From an uncultured Eubacterium sp. (lineage in GTDB: Bacteria; Bacillota; Clostridia; Lachnospirales; Lachnospiraceae), in assembly GCA_910586445.1 (NCBI GenBank), contig CAJUHV010000082.1, forward strand, positions 1-15,436: a stretch of 15,436 nt of DNA. Reading direction: 5' to 3'. This document shows positions 5,956 to 13,664 of this stretch, one piece after another (the stretch's first letter is position 1; the number at the start of each line of letters is the position of its first letter). The position numbers and the translations under genes are program-made. The notes below the pieces were generated by a model that made no database searches, had not been told where the DNA came from, and saw nothing but the letters and a program-made list of their open reading frames with translations.

Positions 5956-6771
5956 TTATTTTCGTTCTTTTCTGCACAAAAATGCCAGCGCCCCAATGCC
6001 AAAAACTGCCGCAAGCAAAAGGAAAATATCATTCCCGATACCCGCACCTGTTTTATAATTTTCATCCGGTGTATTTCCCATATCTACAGAAGTATTCTGT
6101 ACAGATACACGGCTGACACTTCCTTCATTTGCAGATAATGTCTGTTTGGCTGGTGTACTGGAATCTGTTTTTTGTGTCCGGCTGTCTGTCGTATTAATCG
6201 CTGCGGCATCTGCCTGGTCATCCACTGTATCCGTCCTATCTGTATCTGATTTTTCCGGTTCTTCTGGGCTGTCAGCTTTCGGCGTTATGATCTGGCTGGA
6301 AACATTGTAATCTGAAATCGCGTTTAAATCACTGTCTGACATATCACGGAGCCCAAGCGTAACCGGAACTGTACTGGAATTTCCCACTGCATCAAAACGT
6401 ACCGTAACAACGGTTCCATTCTCCGTATAAGCATCATCACAGACCGCTGAGAGATTCAAAGTTCCTCCGTCATCAGAAGCCATTGTCATATCACTGCCCG
6501 AAAAAGAAGAATTCCATGTACTGCCGCTATACTGTAAAACACTGCTGTCATAATCCAAGGACATTCCCAGTGTGGATAACCCTGGATTATTGCTCAAATC
6601 CACCCTGACGTCTATCATCTGGCCATCTGTGACACCTACTGCATCCGTTGATGAGCTTAATGACGGTGCAGCCGCAGCCTTTGCCATGTTTGGAAACATA
6701 CAGGCAATAAACAGGCTTAATAATATGCATATTTGCAGTTTTTTAATGGCCTGGTATGTTGTATCTTTCAT
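5956..6771 (-). CDS. Cell-wall-anchored cohesin protein with NYKTG sorting signal
   Basis: The 271-residue protein has a signal peptide (LQICILLSLFIACMF core, likely cut after AKA near residue 32). A cohesin-like domain follows (about 37-165; TDGQMIDVRVDLSNNPG, LGMSLDYDSSVLQYSG, GTVVTVRFDAVG, VPVTLGL). Then comes a Ser/Thr/Asp-rich spacer (166-236) and a C-terminal cell-wall sorting signal: NYKTG (238-242), a hydrophobic stretch (249-266) and a basic RKERK tail. NYKTG is not LPXTG but fits the NxxTG/N-type signals linked to class B sortases, and a class B-type sortase is coded upstream in the same locus. It would act as the anchoring base to which a dockerin protein binds. The start ATG has AGGGGAAGGA just upstream. 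It is separated by 105 bp from the RCC1 gene and followed closely by the adaptor gene. Confidence 0.8.
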   Translation of the reverse strand: MKDTTYQAIKKLQICILLSLFIACMFPNMAKAAAAPSLSSSTDAVGVTDGQMIDVRVDLSNNPGLSTLGMSLDYDSSVLQYSGSTWNSSFSGSDMTMASDDGGTLNLSAVCDDAYTENGTVVTVRFDAVGNSSTVPVTLGLRDMSDSDLNAISDYNVSSQIITPKADSPEEPEKSDTDRTDTVDDQADAAAINTTDSRTQKTDSSTPAKQTLSANEGSVSRVSVQNTSVDMGNTPDENYKTGAGIGNDIFLLLAAVFGIGALAFLCRKERK

Positions 6772-6800
6772 ATTCCTTCCCCTTTTCTTTCTGTTGTTCT

Positions 6801-6869
6801 GGCTCTTTATGGCTCCACAGCTAAAATAGTTTTCAATAATAACTTTTTACTGCAAAACCATAAAGAACC
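6801..6869. repeat. Inverted repeat between the RCC1 and cohesin genes
   Basis: GGCTCTTTATGG (6801-6812) and CCATAAAGAACC (6858-6869) can pair over 12 bp, with one G:U in the minus-strand RNA. The AT-rich loop is 45 nt and no U-tract follows. It lies 7 bp beyond the stop of the RCC1 gene. It may be a processing or stabilizing hairpin that sets the ratio of RCC1 to cohesin message, or a weak attenuator. Confidence 0.45.
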
Positions 6870-6876
6870 CATTCAA

Positions 6877-9800
6877 TTATGCTTTTATCTTAATACTTTT
6901 CTTTCCGCTATACGTTCCATAGACTTTATTGCCGGCAGAATCTGTCTGATAGGCACGCACTCTGACGTAATATGTTTTCCCTTTTTTCAGATTCTTTAAA
7001 ATCTTGCTTGTGGAAGACGTTGTAATCTTTTTCGTTGCAGATGATGCGAATTTCTTGTTTGTGGAATAAGCAATCTGATAGCCTGATGCGCCAGATACTT
7101 TTTTATAACTCACTTTCATCTGCCTACCCTTTTTCGCTTTCAGGGATAATTTTGCCGGCTTCACTGATTTCGCAGTTTTTGCCCACTGTGCATATAAAGT
7201 TGTAGAAGCATTCAGCACAGTTGCCTGTGTTACTTTTTCGCCACCTGATTTCTGTGTGTACCAGCCTTTAAAATCATACTGTTTACGCTGAATTTTTGGC
7301 AGAATGCCAAGCGTATCATTCATCAGCAGCGTCATTGTCTTACGGCTCAGGCTGTTCCCGCCATTTGCACTAAATTCGACAATATAATACAGCAGCTTTA
7401 CCTGCAGTTCTCCATTATTTCCACTGTCTGGATCATTACTTATTGAACCGCCGTTTGGATTACTGCCTGATGTTCCCCCGGAAGAGCCACCTGTTGAACC
7501 GCCGCTCGACCCTCCCGATGAACTGCTACCTGTTGAACCGCCGCTCGATCCTCCCGATGAACTGCCGCCTGTTGAATTATCCGCTAATTTAGTAACCGTA
7601 ATTACACACGAAGCGCTTGCACCGCTTCCATCTAGGCTTTTGACGGTTATTGTTGCCTGTCCTGCACCTATGGCTGTAACCTTGCCATTGCCATCCACAG
7701 TTGCAACCTGTTCATCACTGGATGACCACTGTAAAGTTTTATTTTCCGCATCCTCAGGAAAGACTTCAGCTATTAATTGCAGTGTATTTCCAGCATTTAA
7801 AGTTGCATCTGCTGCGCTTAGTGTGATTTTTTCTACTTTTCGACTTTTTGCTTCTGTAATTTTATAAGAGGCATTCACCGAACCTTTATATTCACCAATC
7901 CCATGTATTGTTACAATGTAATCACCAACATCCGTTGCACTGTAATCACCCAGAAGCTCATAATCATCCCATTCTGTCAATTCTCTTCCCTGATAAACAA
8001 CCATTGGCTTAATATACTGTATTTTTCCACTATATTCCAAATTAGGTATGTTTACTGTTGAAGATGATACATCATATTGTCCCGCACCAATAACAAATAC
8101 ATCTGCACCTATAAACAATTCATTTTGCATATATGTTACACAAAGCTTACCATCTGCATCTGTTAAAGTCTGCAATATATATAATAGATTAGCCGTATTT
8201 AATAAATTATATTTTGACCTACTTTTCATAATATAAAAATTATAAATACTATTTGGCATAAGATTTCTAAATACAGCTGTCTGCCTATCTTCATTACCTA
8301 TTGTTTCATTCGTTAATAAATCTTCTGTTTCTCTTAGTGATATTGCCTTTTCATCTGATATCGTACTTTTGTTTAAGTTGATACCAAATATTTTCTTCGG
8401 AATATTTCTATCAATTTTGGTTCCGTCCCCGACTTGACCATATGAATTCTTCCCCCACATGTATATACTTCCCTTTTTAGTAATAGCACCATATGTATTG
8501 TATCCCGCAATTGATAATTCAACATTTTCTAATATTTTAATTGGTGAATCTTGCTTTTCATCTTTGCCTCCTTTTCCGTTCCCTATCTCCCCATATGTAT
8601 TACTTCCCCACATATATAGATCTCCGTTTTCCGTGACAATTTGATGAATTCTTCCATCACTCGCAAATGTCTTCACATGTCCTATATCTGATACCTTTTT
8701 GGGAGTCTTTGTCAATCCGGTACCATACGATGAGCCATCGTTTCCCCATCCTGATAAAATTTTTCCAGTACCTCCCCATATATAAAGACTGCCATCTGTC
8801 AATATTGCTCCAACAAGAGAATAATAGGTATATATTGACTTTACATTCTTTAATACTAACTTTGGTATAATGTTAGATTTATTAGTTCCATTTCCTAATT
8901 GTCCACAAAAATTACCTCCCCACATATATAAATCATCATTTTTCAATATTGCACCTACATAAGCACAACCATTATTAATATTATCGTTTACTATTTTAAC
9001 GGACTCAACATCGTCTAATATTTTAACTGGCAGAAGTTGGTCAGCATATGTATCATTTCCAATTTGACCATGGAAATTATTCCCCCACATATATAAACTA
9101 TCATCTTCTGATATCGCTGCTGTATATCCATTTTGTGAACCATCAGCATATGCTACTACTACAGATTTCATATTATCTAATATTTTAACTGGTGTAAGTT
9201 GTTTTCCTGTTGTTCCACTCCCTACTTGGCCATGATCATTTAAACCCCACATATACAAACTGCCATCTTTTGTTATCGCTCCAGTTGTAGAATTTATTGT
9301 AACTGACACTACATCATCCAATACTTTCACTGGATCTGTTTGTTGAATAACTGTTCCGTTTCCTACTTGACCATAAGAATTGGATCCCCACATATACAAA
9401 CTGCCATCTTCTGTTATTGCCCCATATGTACTATTACCTTTTAAAACAGATGCTACATTGTCCAATATTTTTGTTACATTATATGAATATACATATAATT
9501 CTCCATCCTTTGTTAATACTAACATATCCCTATCACCAAAACTATATGGTAATACTGACTTTACATTATCTAGCACCTTCACAGGCAATGTTTGATCAAT
9601 TGTTGTGCCATCACCTAACTGTCCCAAATAATTTGACCCCCATCGGTATAAGCTACCATTTTCTGTTAATACGCTGCTTACATCCCGAAGAAGCAACAGT
9701 GACTGTGCTTTTTCTTGGATAACTGCAATTTCTTCATCTTCTGATGGTATTTTAAACTCATCATTCTTATTATCTTCACCTTCGCTATCTTCTCCCTTGT

Positions 9801-11808
9801 TATCTCCACTTTCATTGATTCTTTCCCACATCAATATCCGGTCGCTTTTCGCATCATCAGTAATCGTAACTTTTTGAACCGTCTTGTTATAATTTGCCGC
9901 CGTCACACTAACATTATATTTCCCGCTTGCAAGATACCCTTCCACTTTTCCATCATCATTCGTCTTAGCAGATTCAATCTTCGTCTTTTTCTCATTTCCA
10001 TTTTCATCCTTCTCAAATATGATAAACGGCACATTTACTTCCGCGCCCCTGACAAGGTTTTTCTTATAATCCTCCACTGTAATTGTGGTCTTATATAAAT
10101 AATGCGGACAGGACGTAAGGCCAAATTCCCCAAAATCTATCGAAAAATACCAGTCACATATTTTTATATTAATAGATTTCGACAATCCAAATGAAAATTT
10201 ATCTGAATTCAATAATTTTGTTGAGAATTTCAGTTCCGCTTTCGCCGATATATCGCCATCAATACAATTTTTACATTCATGAATTTTAGATGTTGATGCA
10301 TTTGCAGTTGTCATTATCGTATGTTTTAACGTACCTTTTGCTTCTGCCCCCAGCGTCGCATCCAAGGATGCCTTTGCCAGATGGTCACTCACAATCTTTA
10401 TCTTCGGCTCCAAAGACAGTCCAACAAAAACAGAGATTTCCCCTTTCAGTTCCACGTCAAGTTGCGGCGATGTAGATATATTTTCAATACCCTTGCCTAT
10501 CTCAGCCCGAAAACCTATCGTTCCCCACAAAGAAGCATTAATAGACACTGAAGCCGATACTTTTACGACAAACGACGGCGTAAATTCAAGGAAAAGCCCC
10601 GGCAGAGGCGAAATTCCTATGAACCCAAGCGCCAGCTTCTTTTCCTCTGTCATCGATATTCTTAAATTTGCCTTGGCAGAATAATTCAGCTTCACTTCCA
10701 TATACTGATATGACAATGATATATATGCTTTGACAGAACCTGATATTTTTAAGTTTACATTGCCATAGATGCCCTTTTTCTCCTCATCGCCAGAGGTTTC
10801 GGTTTTATCCTCTTTCTTTACATCAAAAGAGAGTGAACCTCCCAATTCCTTATCCGCCTCAAATGCATTTAAATGAGCCTCCTGATCGGAATCATACACA
10901 ATGCCATTGTATGTGACACCTTCGTCACATTTTGAATCATCCACTGTGATATCCGACAGGCCAGAAGATGTATCAATTTTAACATATTCAAACACATCTT
11001 CCATCGAAGTATCCATGCCGGTTACGGTAACTGTATCCCCATCCACACGAATACTGCCAACTTTAACAATCAGAGCAGTCCCGTCGGCACACTCATACGA
11101 AAAAGTATCCCCCTGCTGCATGGCAGCTATGCTGTCAGCATTTTTAAATACATAGGTATTGTTTTCTTCATCAATGCTTTCAACAGTTATGCCAGAACCG
11201 GAAACAACCGTAACCTTATCGCTATATACAGCAAAATTATTCGTTTTATCCGCATCTAAGTTCAGCACCCTGTCCGCATCAAAATTATCAGTCGTTTTTG
11301 TAAAGAACTCCTGCATTTCTTTCGTATAATTCGGAGATTCATAAGCAGTACACAGCGGACGAAGCGTATCTTCATCCACTAAAAACCCCCGCAGATAAAA
11401 ATACTGCGGCATTGCATCTATATCAATTGATACAACTGTTTCCGTATCCCCTGCTGATACTTCTGACTTGCCGGAACCCAGCATTGCGATTCCATCCTCA
11501 TCATATATGCCTACTACAAGAGCTGCATCCTGCAGTGCTTCAAAGGAAACGGACGCTTCTTTTCCTTTCATTTCAATAGAAAATACATTGTAGCCAGCAT
11601 TGCTTTCCTGTTCATCCATTTCTGCGGCAAGTGAATCAGCAAGCATTGTCCCAAAGGAATTCGTTCCTTTAACTTTCATCTCCCCGCTGTCCAATATGGA
11701 TGCCCGACCTGGTTCCACCTCTCCGGTATCTGCATATCCAAAGCTGGCATATGCAGGGCTCGTCAGTATAAGAACTAATGCCATAAATCCCGCCAAAAAT
11801 TTCTTCAT
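6877..11808 (-). CDS. Giant secreted RCC1-propeller, Big2, InlB-repeat, Fn3-like surface protein
   Basis: The protein has 1643 residues. Approximate layout (add 2 for counting from the upstream TTG): signal peptide 1-21 (cut near AYA); N-terminal beta domain to about 330 (MPQYFYLRGFLVDEDTLRPL); Lys-rich beta domain 345-570 with four Cys (HECKNC, ICDW, TSCPH); carboxypeptidase-regulatory/Cna-B-like domain 575-650; acidic spacer 665-695; RCC1 propeller 705-1140; small 'FRNLMPNSIYNFYIMKS' domain 1150-1240; MBG/YDG-like domain 1245-1320; Big2 domain 1324-1406; Ser/Gly linker 1412-1460; InlB-type repeat 1475-1545 (FSANGG...YDFKGWYT...LYAQWAK); Fn3-like domain 1550-1643. It has no dockerin, sorting signal or membrane segment at the C-terminus. 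It is likely an adhesion or binding protein; its ligand is unknown. The start at 11808 has GGGGGAG 6 nt upstream. A TATAAT at 11923-11928 may be its promoter -10. Confidence 0.88.
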   Translation of the reverse strand: MKKFLAGFMALVLILTSPAYASFGYADTGEVEPGRASILDSGEMKVKGTNSFGTMLADSLAAEMDEQESNAGYNVFSIEMKGKEASVSFEALQDAALVVGIYDEDGIAMLGSGKSEVSAGDTETVVSIDIDAMPQYFYLRGFLVDEDTLRPLCTAYESPNYTKEMQEFFTKTTDNFDADRVLNLDADKTNNFAVYSDKVTVVSGSGITVESIDEENNTYVFKNADSIAAMQQGDTFSYECADGTALIVKVGSIRVDGDTVTVTGMDTSMEDVFEYVKIDTSSGLSDITVDDSKCDEGVTYNGIVYDSDQEAHLNAFEADKELGGSLSFDVKKEDKTETSGDEEKKGIYGNVNLKISGSVKAYISLSYQYMEVKLNYSAKANLRISMTEEKKLALGFIGISPLPGLFLEFTPSFVVKVSASVSINASLWGTIGFRAEIGKGIENISTSPQLDVELKGEISVFVGLSLEPKIKIVSDHLAKASLDATLGAEAKGTLKHTIMTTANASTSKIHECKNCIDGDISAKAELKFSTKLLNSDKFSFGLSKSINIKICDWYFSIDFGEFGLTSCPHYLYKTTITVEDYKKNLVRGAEVNVPFIIFEKDENGNEKKTKIESAKTNDDGKVEGYLASGKYNVSVTAANYNKTVQKVTITDDAKSDRILMWERINESGDNKGEDSEGEDNKNDEFKIPSEDEEIAVIQEKAQSLLLLRDVSSVLTENGSLYRWGSNYLGQLGDGTTIDQTLPVKVLDNVKSVLPYSFGDRDMLVLTKDGELYVYSYNVTKILDNVASVLKGNSTYGAITEDGSLYMWGSNSYGQVGNGTVIQQTDPVKVLDDVVSVTINSTTGAITKDGSLYMWGLNDHGQVGSGTTGKQLTPVKILDNMKSVVVAYADGSQNGYTAAISEDDSLYMWGNNFHGQIGNDTYADQLLPVKILDDVESVKIVNDNINNGCAYVGAILKNDDLYMWGGNFCGQLGNGTNKSNIIPKLVLKNVKSIYTYYSLVGAILTDGSLYIWGGTGKILSGWGNDGSSYGTGLTKTPKKVSDIGHVKTFASDGRIHQIVTENGDLYMWGSNTYGEIGNGKGGKDEKQDSPIKILENVELSIAGYNTYGAITKKGSIYMWGKNSYGQVGDGTKIDRNIPKKIFGINLNKSTISDEKAISLRETEDLLTNETIGNEDRQTAVFRNLMPNSIYNFYIMKSRSKYNLLNTANLLYILQTLTDADGKLCVTYMQNELFIGADVFVIGAGQYDVSSSTVNIPNLEYSGKIQYIKPMVVYQGRELTEWDDYELLGDYSATDVGDYIVTIHGIGEYKGSVNASYKITEAKSRKVEKITLSAADATLNAGNTLQLIAEVFPEDAENKTLQWSSSDEQVATVDGNGKVTAIGAGQATITVKSLDGSGASASCVITVTKLADNSTGGSSSGGSSGGSTGSSSSGGSSGGSTGGSSGGTSGSNPNGGSISNDPDSGNNGELQVKLLYYIVEFSANGGNSLSRKTMTLLMNDTLGILPKIQRKQYDFKGWYTQKSGGEKVTQATVLNASTTLYAQWAKTAKSVKPAKLSLKAKKGRQMKVSYKKVSGASGYQIAYSTNKKFASSATKKITTSSTSKILKNLKKGKTYYVRVRAYQTDSAGNKVYGTYSGKKSIKIKA
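7490..7578 (-). repeat. 39-bp tandem repeat coding the Ser/Gly linker
   Basis: Copies begin at 7490 and 7529, with a partial third at 7568, all opening with CCTGTTGAA. The period of 39 nt equals 13 residues (GGSSSGGSSGGST). The first two copies are nearly identical at the DNA level, so copy number could change by slippage and alter linker length without breaking the frame. Confidence 0.75.
8416..9663 (-). repeat. RCC1 repeat array inside the giant surface protein
   Basis: Nine units share the pattern DGSLYMWGxNxxGQVGxGT, about 45-60 residues apart. Seven are clear (first 'NGSLYRWGSNYLGQLGDGT', last 'KGSIYMWGKNSYGQVGDGT'). One near 9500 is worn (GELYVYSYN), and one near 8790 carries an insertion (YIWGGTGKILSGWGNDG). 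The DNA is repetitive too: 'CCCCACATATATA' or close variants mark most units on the plus strand. The array fits a seven-bladed propeller plus extra or overlapping blades. Confidence 0.85.
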
Positions 11809-11930
11809 TTGCAACTCCCCCTCTTAATCATTCATAGTGCTTCTTTCTTTCGTTCTCTAACACTTTAATAACAGTCTATCCTTTTTATCTCCTATTTGCA
11901 ACAGTATTTATCAGCAAAATGTATTATAGT

Positions 11931-12041
11931 TTAAAATCTAGCTTCTGATAGCTTTATTTTTTCATTTACCATATGATAAATGCCCTTATCCAGTTCTTTG
12001 ATAATATTTTTGGCATCAATATCCATTACCATAATACCCAT
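11931..12041 (-). pseudogene. Orphan 36-codon fragment upstream of the RCC1 gene
   Basis: An ORF from ATG 12041 to TAA 11931 encodes MGIMVMDIDAKNIIKELDKG followed by IYHMVNEKIKLSEARF. The frame is open a further 16 codons upstream (…NILQLETGRQTT) to a TAG. The composition is protein-like, but there is no ribosome site, so it looks like an internal or 3' piece of a lost gene. The family is not recognised. A TATAAT for the RCC1 gene lies just past its stop. Confidence 0.22.
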
Positions 12042-12161
12042 AGTTGTTTGCCGTCCAGTTTCTAACTGTAGGATATTCTCGCAAAACAACTAATATCAGG
12101 TATAATTTTAGCATATTGCCATATAATATTTCATATCATATGCCATGTAAGGACTATAAAT

Positions 12162-12323
12162 ATGCAGAAAAAACGTAAACAAATCATAAAAAAAGAAATT
12201 AATGATTTTAATAAAGATGTCCGTCAATTAAATATCAATAAAATAAAATCTCAACAGTCATTTGATGACTTTGCCGCAGAATGTAGAAAAAAAATAAAAT
12301 CACGGCAAAATAAATCAGATTAA
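12162..12323 (+). CDS. Small basic hypothetical protein (53 residues)
   Basis: ATG at 12162 has TAAGGA 8 nt upstream, and a TATAAT lies about 35 nt before it (12122-12127), though no convincing -35 box is spaced from it. The product is very Lys/Arg-rich at both ends (MQKKRKQIIKKEINDFNKDV, CRKKIKSRQNKSD), with a middle DVRQLNINKIKSQQSFDDFA, and is probably helical. It is the only plus-strand gene in the surface locus and converges on the DUF6414-like gene, ending 17 bp from its stop. I do not recognise the family. A small DNA- or RNA-binding protein or an antitoxin-like partner would fit, but nothing shows this. Confidence 0.45.
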   Translation: MQKKRKQIIKKEINDFNKDVRQLNINKIKSQQSFDDFAAECRKKIKSRQNKSD

Positions 12324-12340
12324 AAACTCTAAATCATATT

Positions 12341-13411
12341 TTATTTATATTCATAATATATAGCTATGGGCGTTATCAGGTATACCTCATCTGTATTAAT
12401 AAAACCCAGTTTTTTTAGAATGTTCAAAGAATAATTTTGCATTGAATTCAAGCTATTAACAATCCTTGATGAATTTTCATCATTCTTTTGATTTGTAATA
12501 TGCTTATTCACTTTTCCCAATACTTTTACATTTTTATCAAAGATAAAGCCCAGTTTTTTCGCATCACCTCTTATGCAGTCATCTGTTAATAAAATTAACA
12601 TATCTTTTCCATACAAAAACGAATTATAAGGAATTAATTTTTTTAACATAGGTAACTTGCTGTGAATTTCCATTAAATCCATTTTATTATTTTTATTTTC
12701 TTCTGCAAGCTCCAAATACAACCTGTCCAAAAACTCTTGTTCAAATAACGATTCTATTCTATCAAAATTAAAATATTCAAATTCCATATCTAGTCTAATA
12801 TAATTACCAACCTCAATATTGGTATACTCGTTTACTAAATTATTTTCTGCGAGAAATGCATCCAGAGCGTTAAACACATTATCCGTATGCTCTTTGATTG
12901 AAATCTCTCTTCCAACATCAATAAATTCACTATTGAATGAAAGCGTAGTAATTTCATTTTCACTATTAAATCCAAATGGTTTTATATTTAATGCCTTTTT
13001 TACTGTTCTCTTTCTATTCGCATCTATTCTGCTTTTCTTTTCTGATGTCAAATTATCATGTATTTCTGTTAATAATTCTCCATCCTTAATTTGTGCAATA
13101 AAGGATTTCATAAGAGTTATATCCAAATATAAAAAATCTTTTATACTAACTTTCTCATCTTTCTGCATTTCTTCATCACTACAGCTTTTTTCATCGTCTT
13201 GTTTAAATAGCAAATCATAAAATTCCTGCTGATGATTAGCAACAAAATTATTAATAAAATTATCTTCATAATCTTGCAAATATTTTTTCTTAATCTCCTC
13301 ATCCAATTCCTTCTCAAGTTTTTCTTTTACCGTATCTCTAATTTCATACATAAAGTGTTGCTTTATATCCTGCAATAATTCATCTTCAAAACTGGTTGTG
13401 TAATTTTCCAT
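12341..13411 (-). CDS. Hypothetical cytoplasmic protein, DUF6414-like
   Basis: The 356-residue protein has no signal peptide or membrane segment. The first 90 residues are a charged helical region (TVKEKLEKELDEEIKKKYLQ). A segment beginning KDFLYLDITLMKSFIAQIKDG (about 91-111) resembles the opening of DUF6414 proteins, which are of unknown function and often sit near phage or defence genes. The remainder has alternating strands and helices (FGFNSENEITTLSFNSEF, DMLILLTDDCIRGDAKKLGF) and ends in VYLITPIAIYYEYK. The start at 13411 is set by AGGAGG 5 nt upstream; the frame runs to a 13453 ATG without such a site. It is placed between the sortase and the RCC1 gene, but a 250-bp gap separates it from the sortase. 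It is AT-rich compared with the sortase, so it may be a later arrival. The family name is tentative. Confidence 0.6.
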   Translation of the reverse strand: MENYTTSFEDELLQDIKQHFMYEIRDTVKEKLEKELDEEIKKKYLQDYEDNFINNFVANHQQEFYDLLFKQDDEKSCSDEEMQKDEKVSIKDFLYLDITLMKSFIAQIKDGELLTEIHDNLTSEKKSRIDANRKRTVKKALNIKPFGFNSENEITTLSFNSEFIDVGREISIKEHTDNVFNALDAFLAENNLVNEYTNIEVGNYIRLDMEFEYFNFDRIESLFEQEFLDRLYLELAEENKNNKMDLMEIHSKLPMLKKLIPYNSFLYGKDMLILLTDDCIRGDAKKLGFIFDKNVKVLGKVNKHITNQKNDENSSRIVNSLNSMQNYSLNILKKLGFINTDEVYLITPIAIYYEYK

Positions 13412-13544
13412 AAGTCCTCCTTTGTATTCAGCTCTTGCTACAGTGATAAACAATTACCTATTAAAATTGAAAATAACTCATTGTACTGTATCATTCATTT
13501 TTCCATATATACTATATCTATAATTTATCATATACCTGAACAGT

Positions 13545-13604
13545 CTACAGTAATTTGGCCATACACCTTGTTAAGTTCAAATCGGAAACATTTATTCTGT
13601 TCAT
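13545..13604 (-). CDS. Possible 19-residue ORF with strong ribosome site
   Basis: ATG at 13602-13604 follows AAAGGAGG by about 12 nt and encodes MNRINVSDLNLTRCMAKLL before a TAG. Its start overlaps in ATGA fashion the stop of another 18-codon frame (MADKVNRKLRSERRMINI). The ribosome site is stronger than a chance match, but the product is tiny. It may be the truncated start of a lost gene downstream of the sortase or a leader peptide. The gap 13412-13664 holds nothing else recognisable. Confidence 0.22.
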   Translation of the reverse strand: MNRINVSDLNLTRCMAKLL

Positions 13605-13664
13605 ATATTTATCATCCTCCTTTCACTGCGCAACTTTCTATTTACTTTGTCAGCCATACCAATA

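Noticed and set aside
5403..6116. Long plus-strand open frame opposite the two cohesin genes
   Set aside because: It is antisense to two clear secreted-protein genes with signal peptides and domains, spans their junction, and has no ribosome site or recognisable domain.
6877..7160. Sorting signal or membrane anchor at the end of the RCC1 protein
   Set aside because: The C-terminus is an Fn3-like domain ending in KKSIKIKA, with no TG motif or hydrophobic stretch.
8416..9663. Regularly spaced similar DNA units that could suggest a CRISPR array
   Set aside because: The units are 45-60 codons apart, diverged, in frame and code RCC1 blades; there are no identical short repeats with unique spacers.
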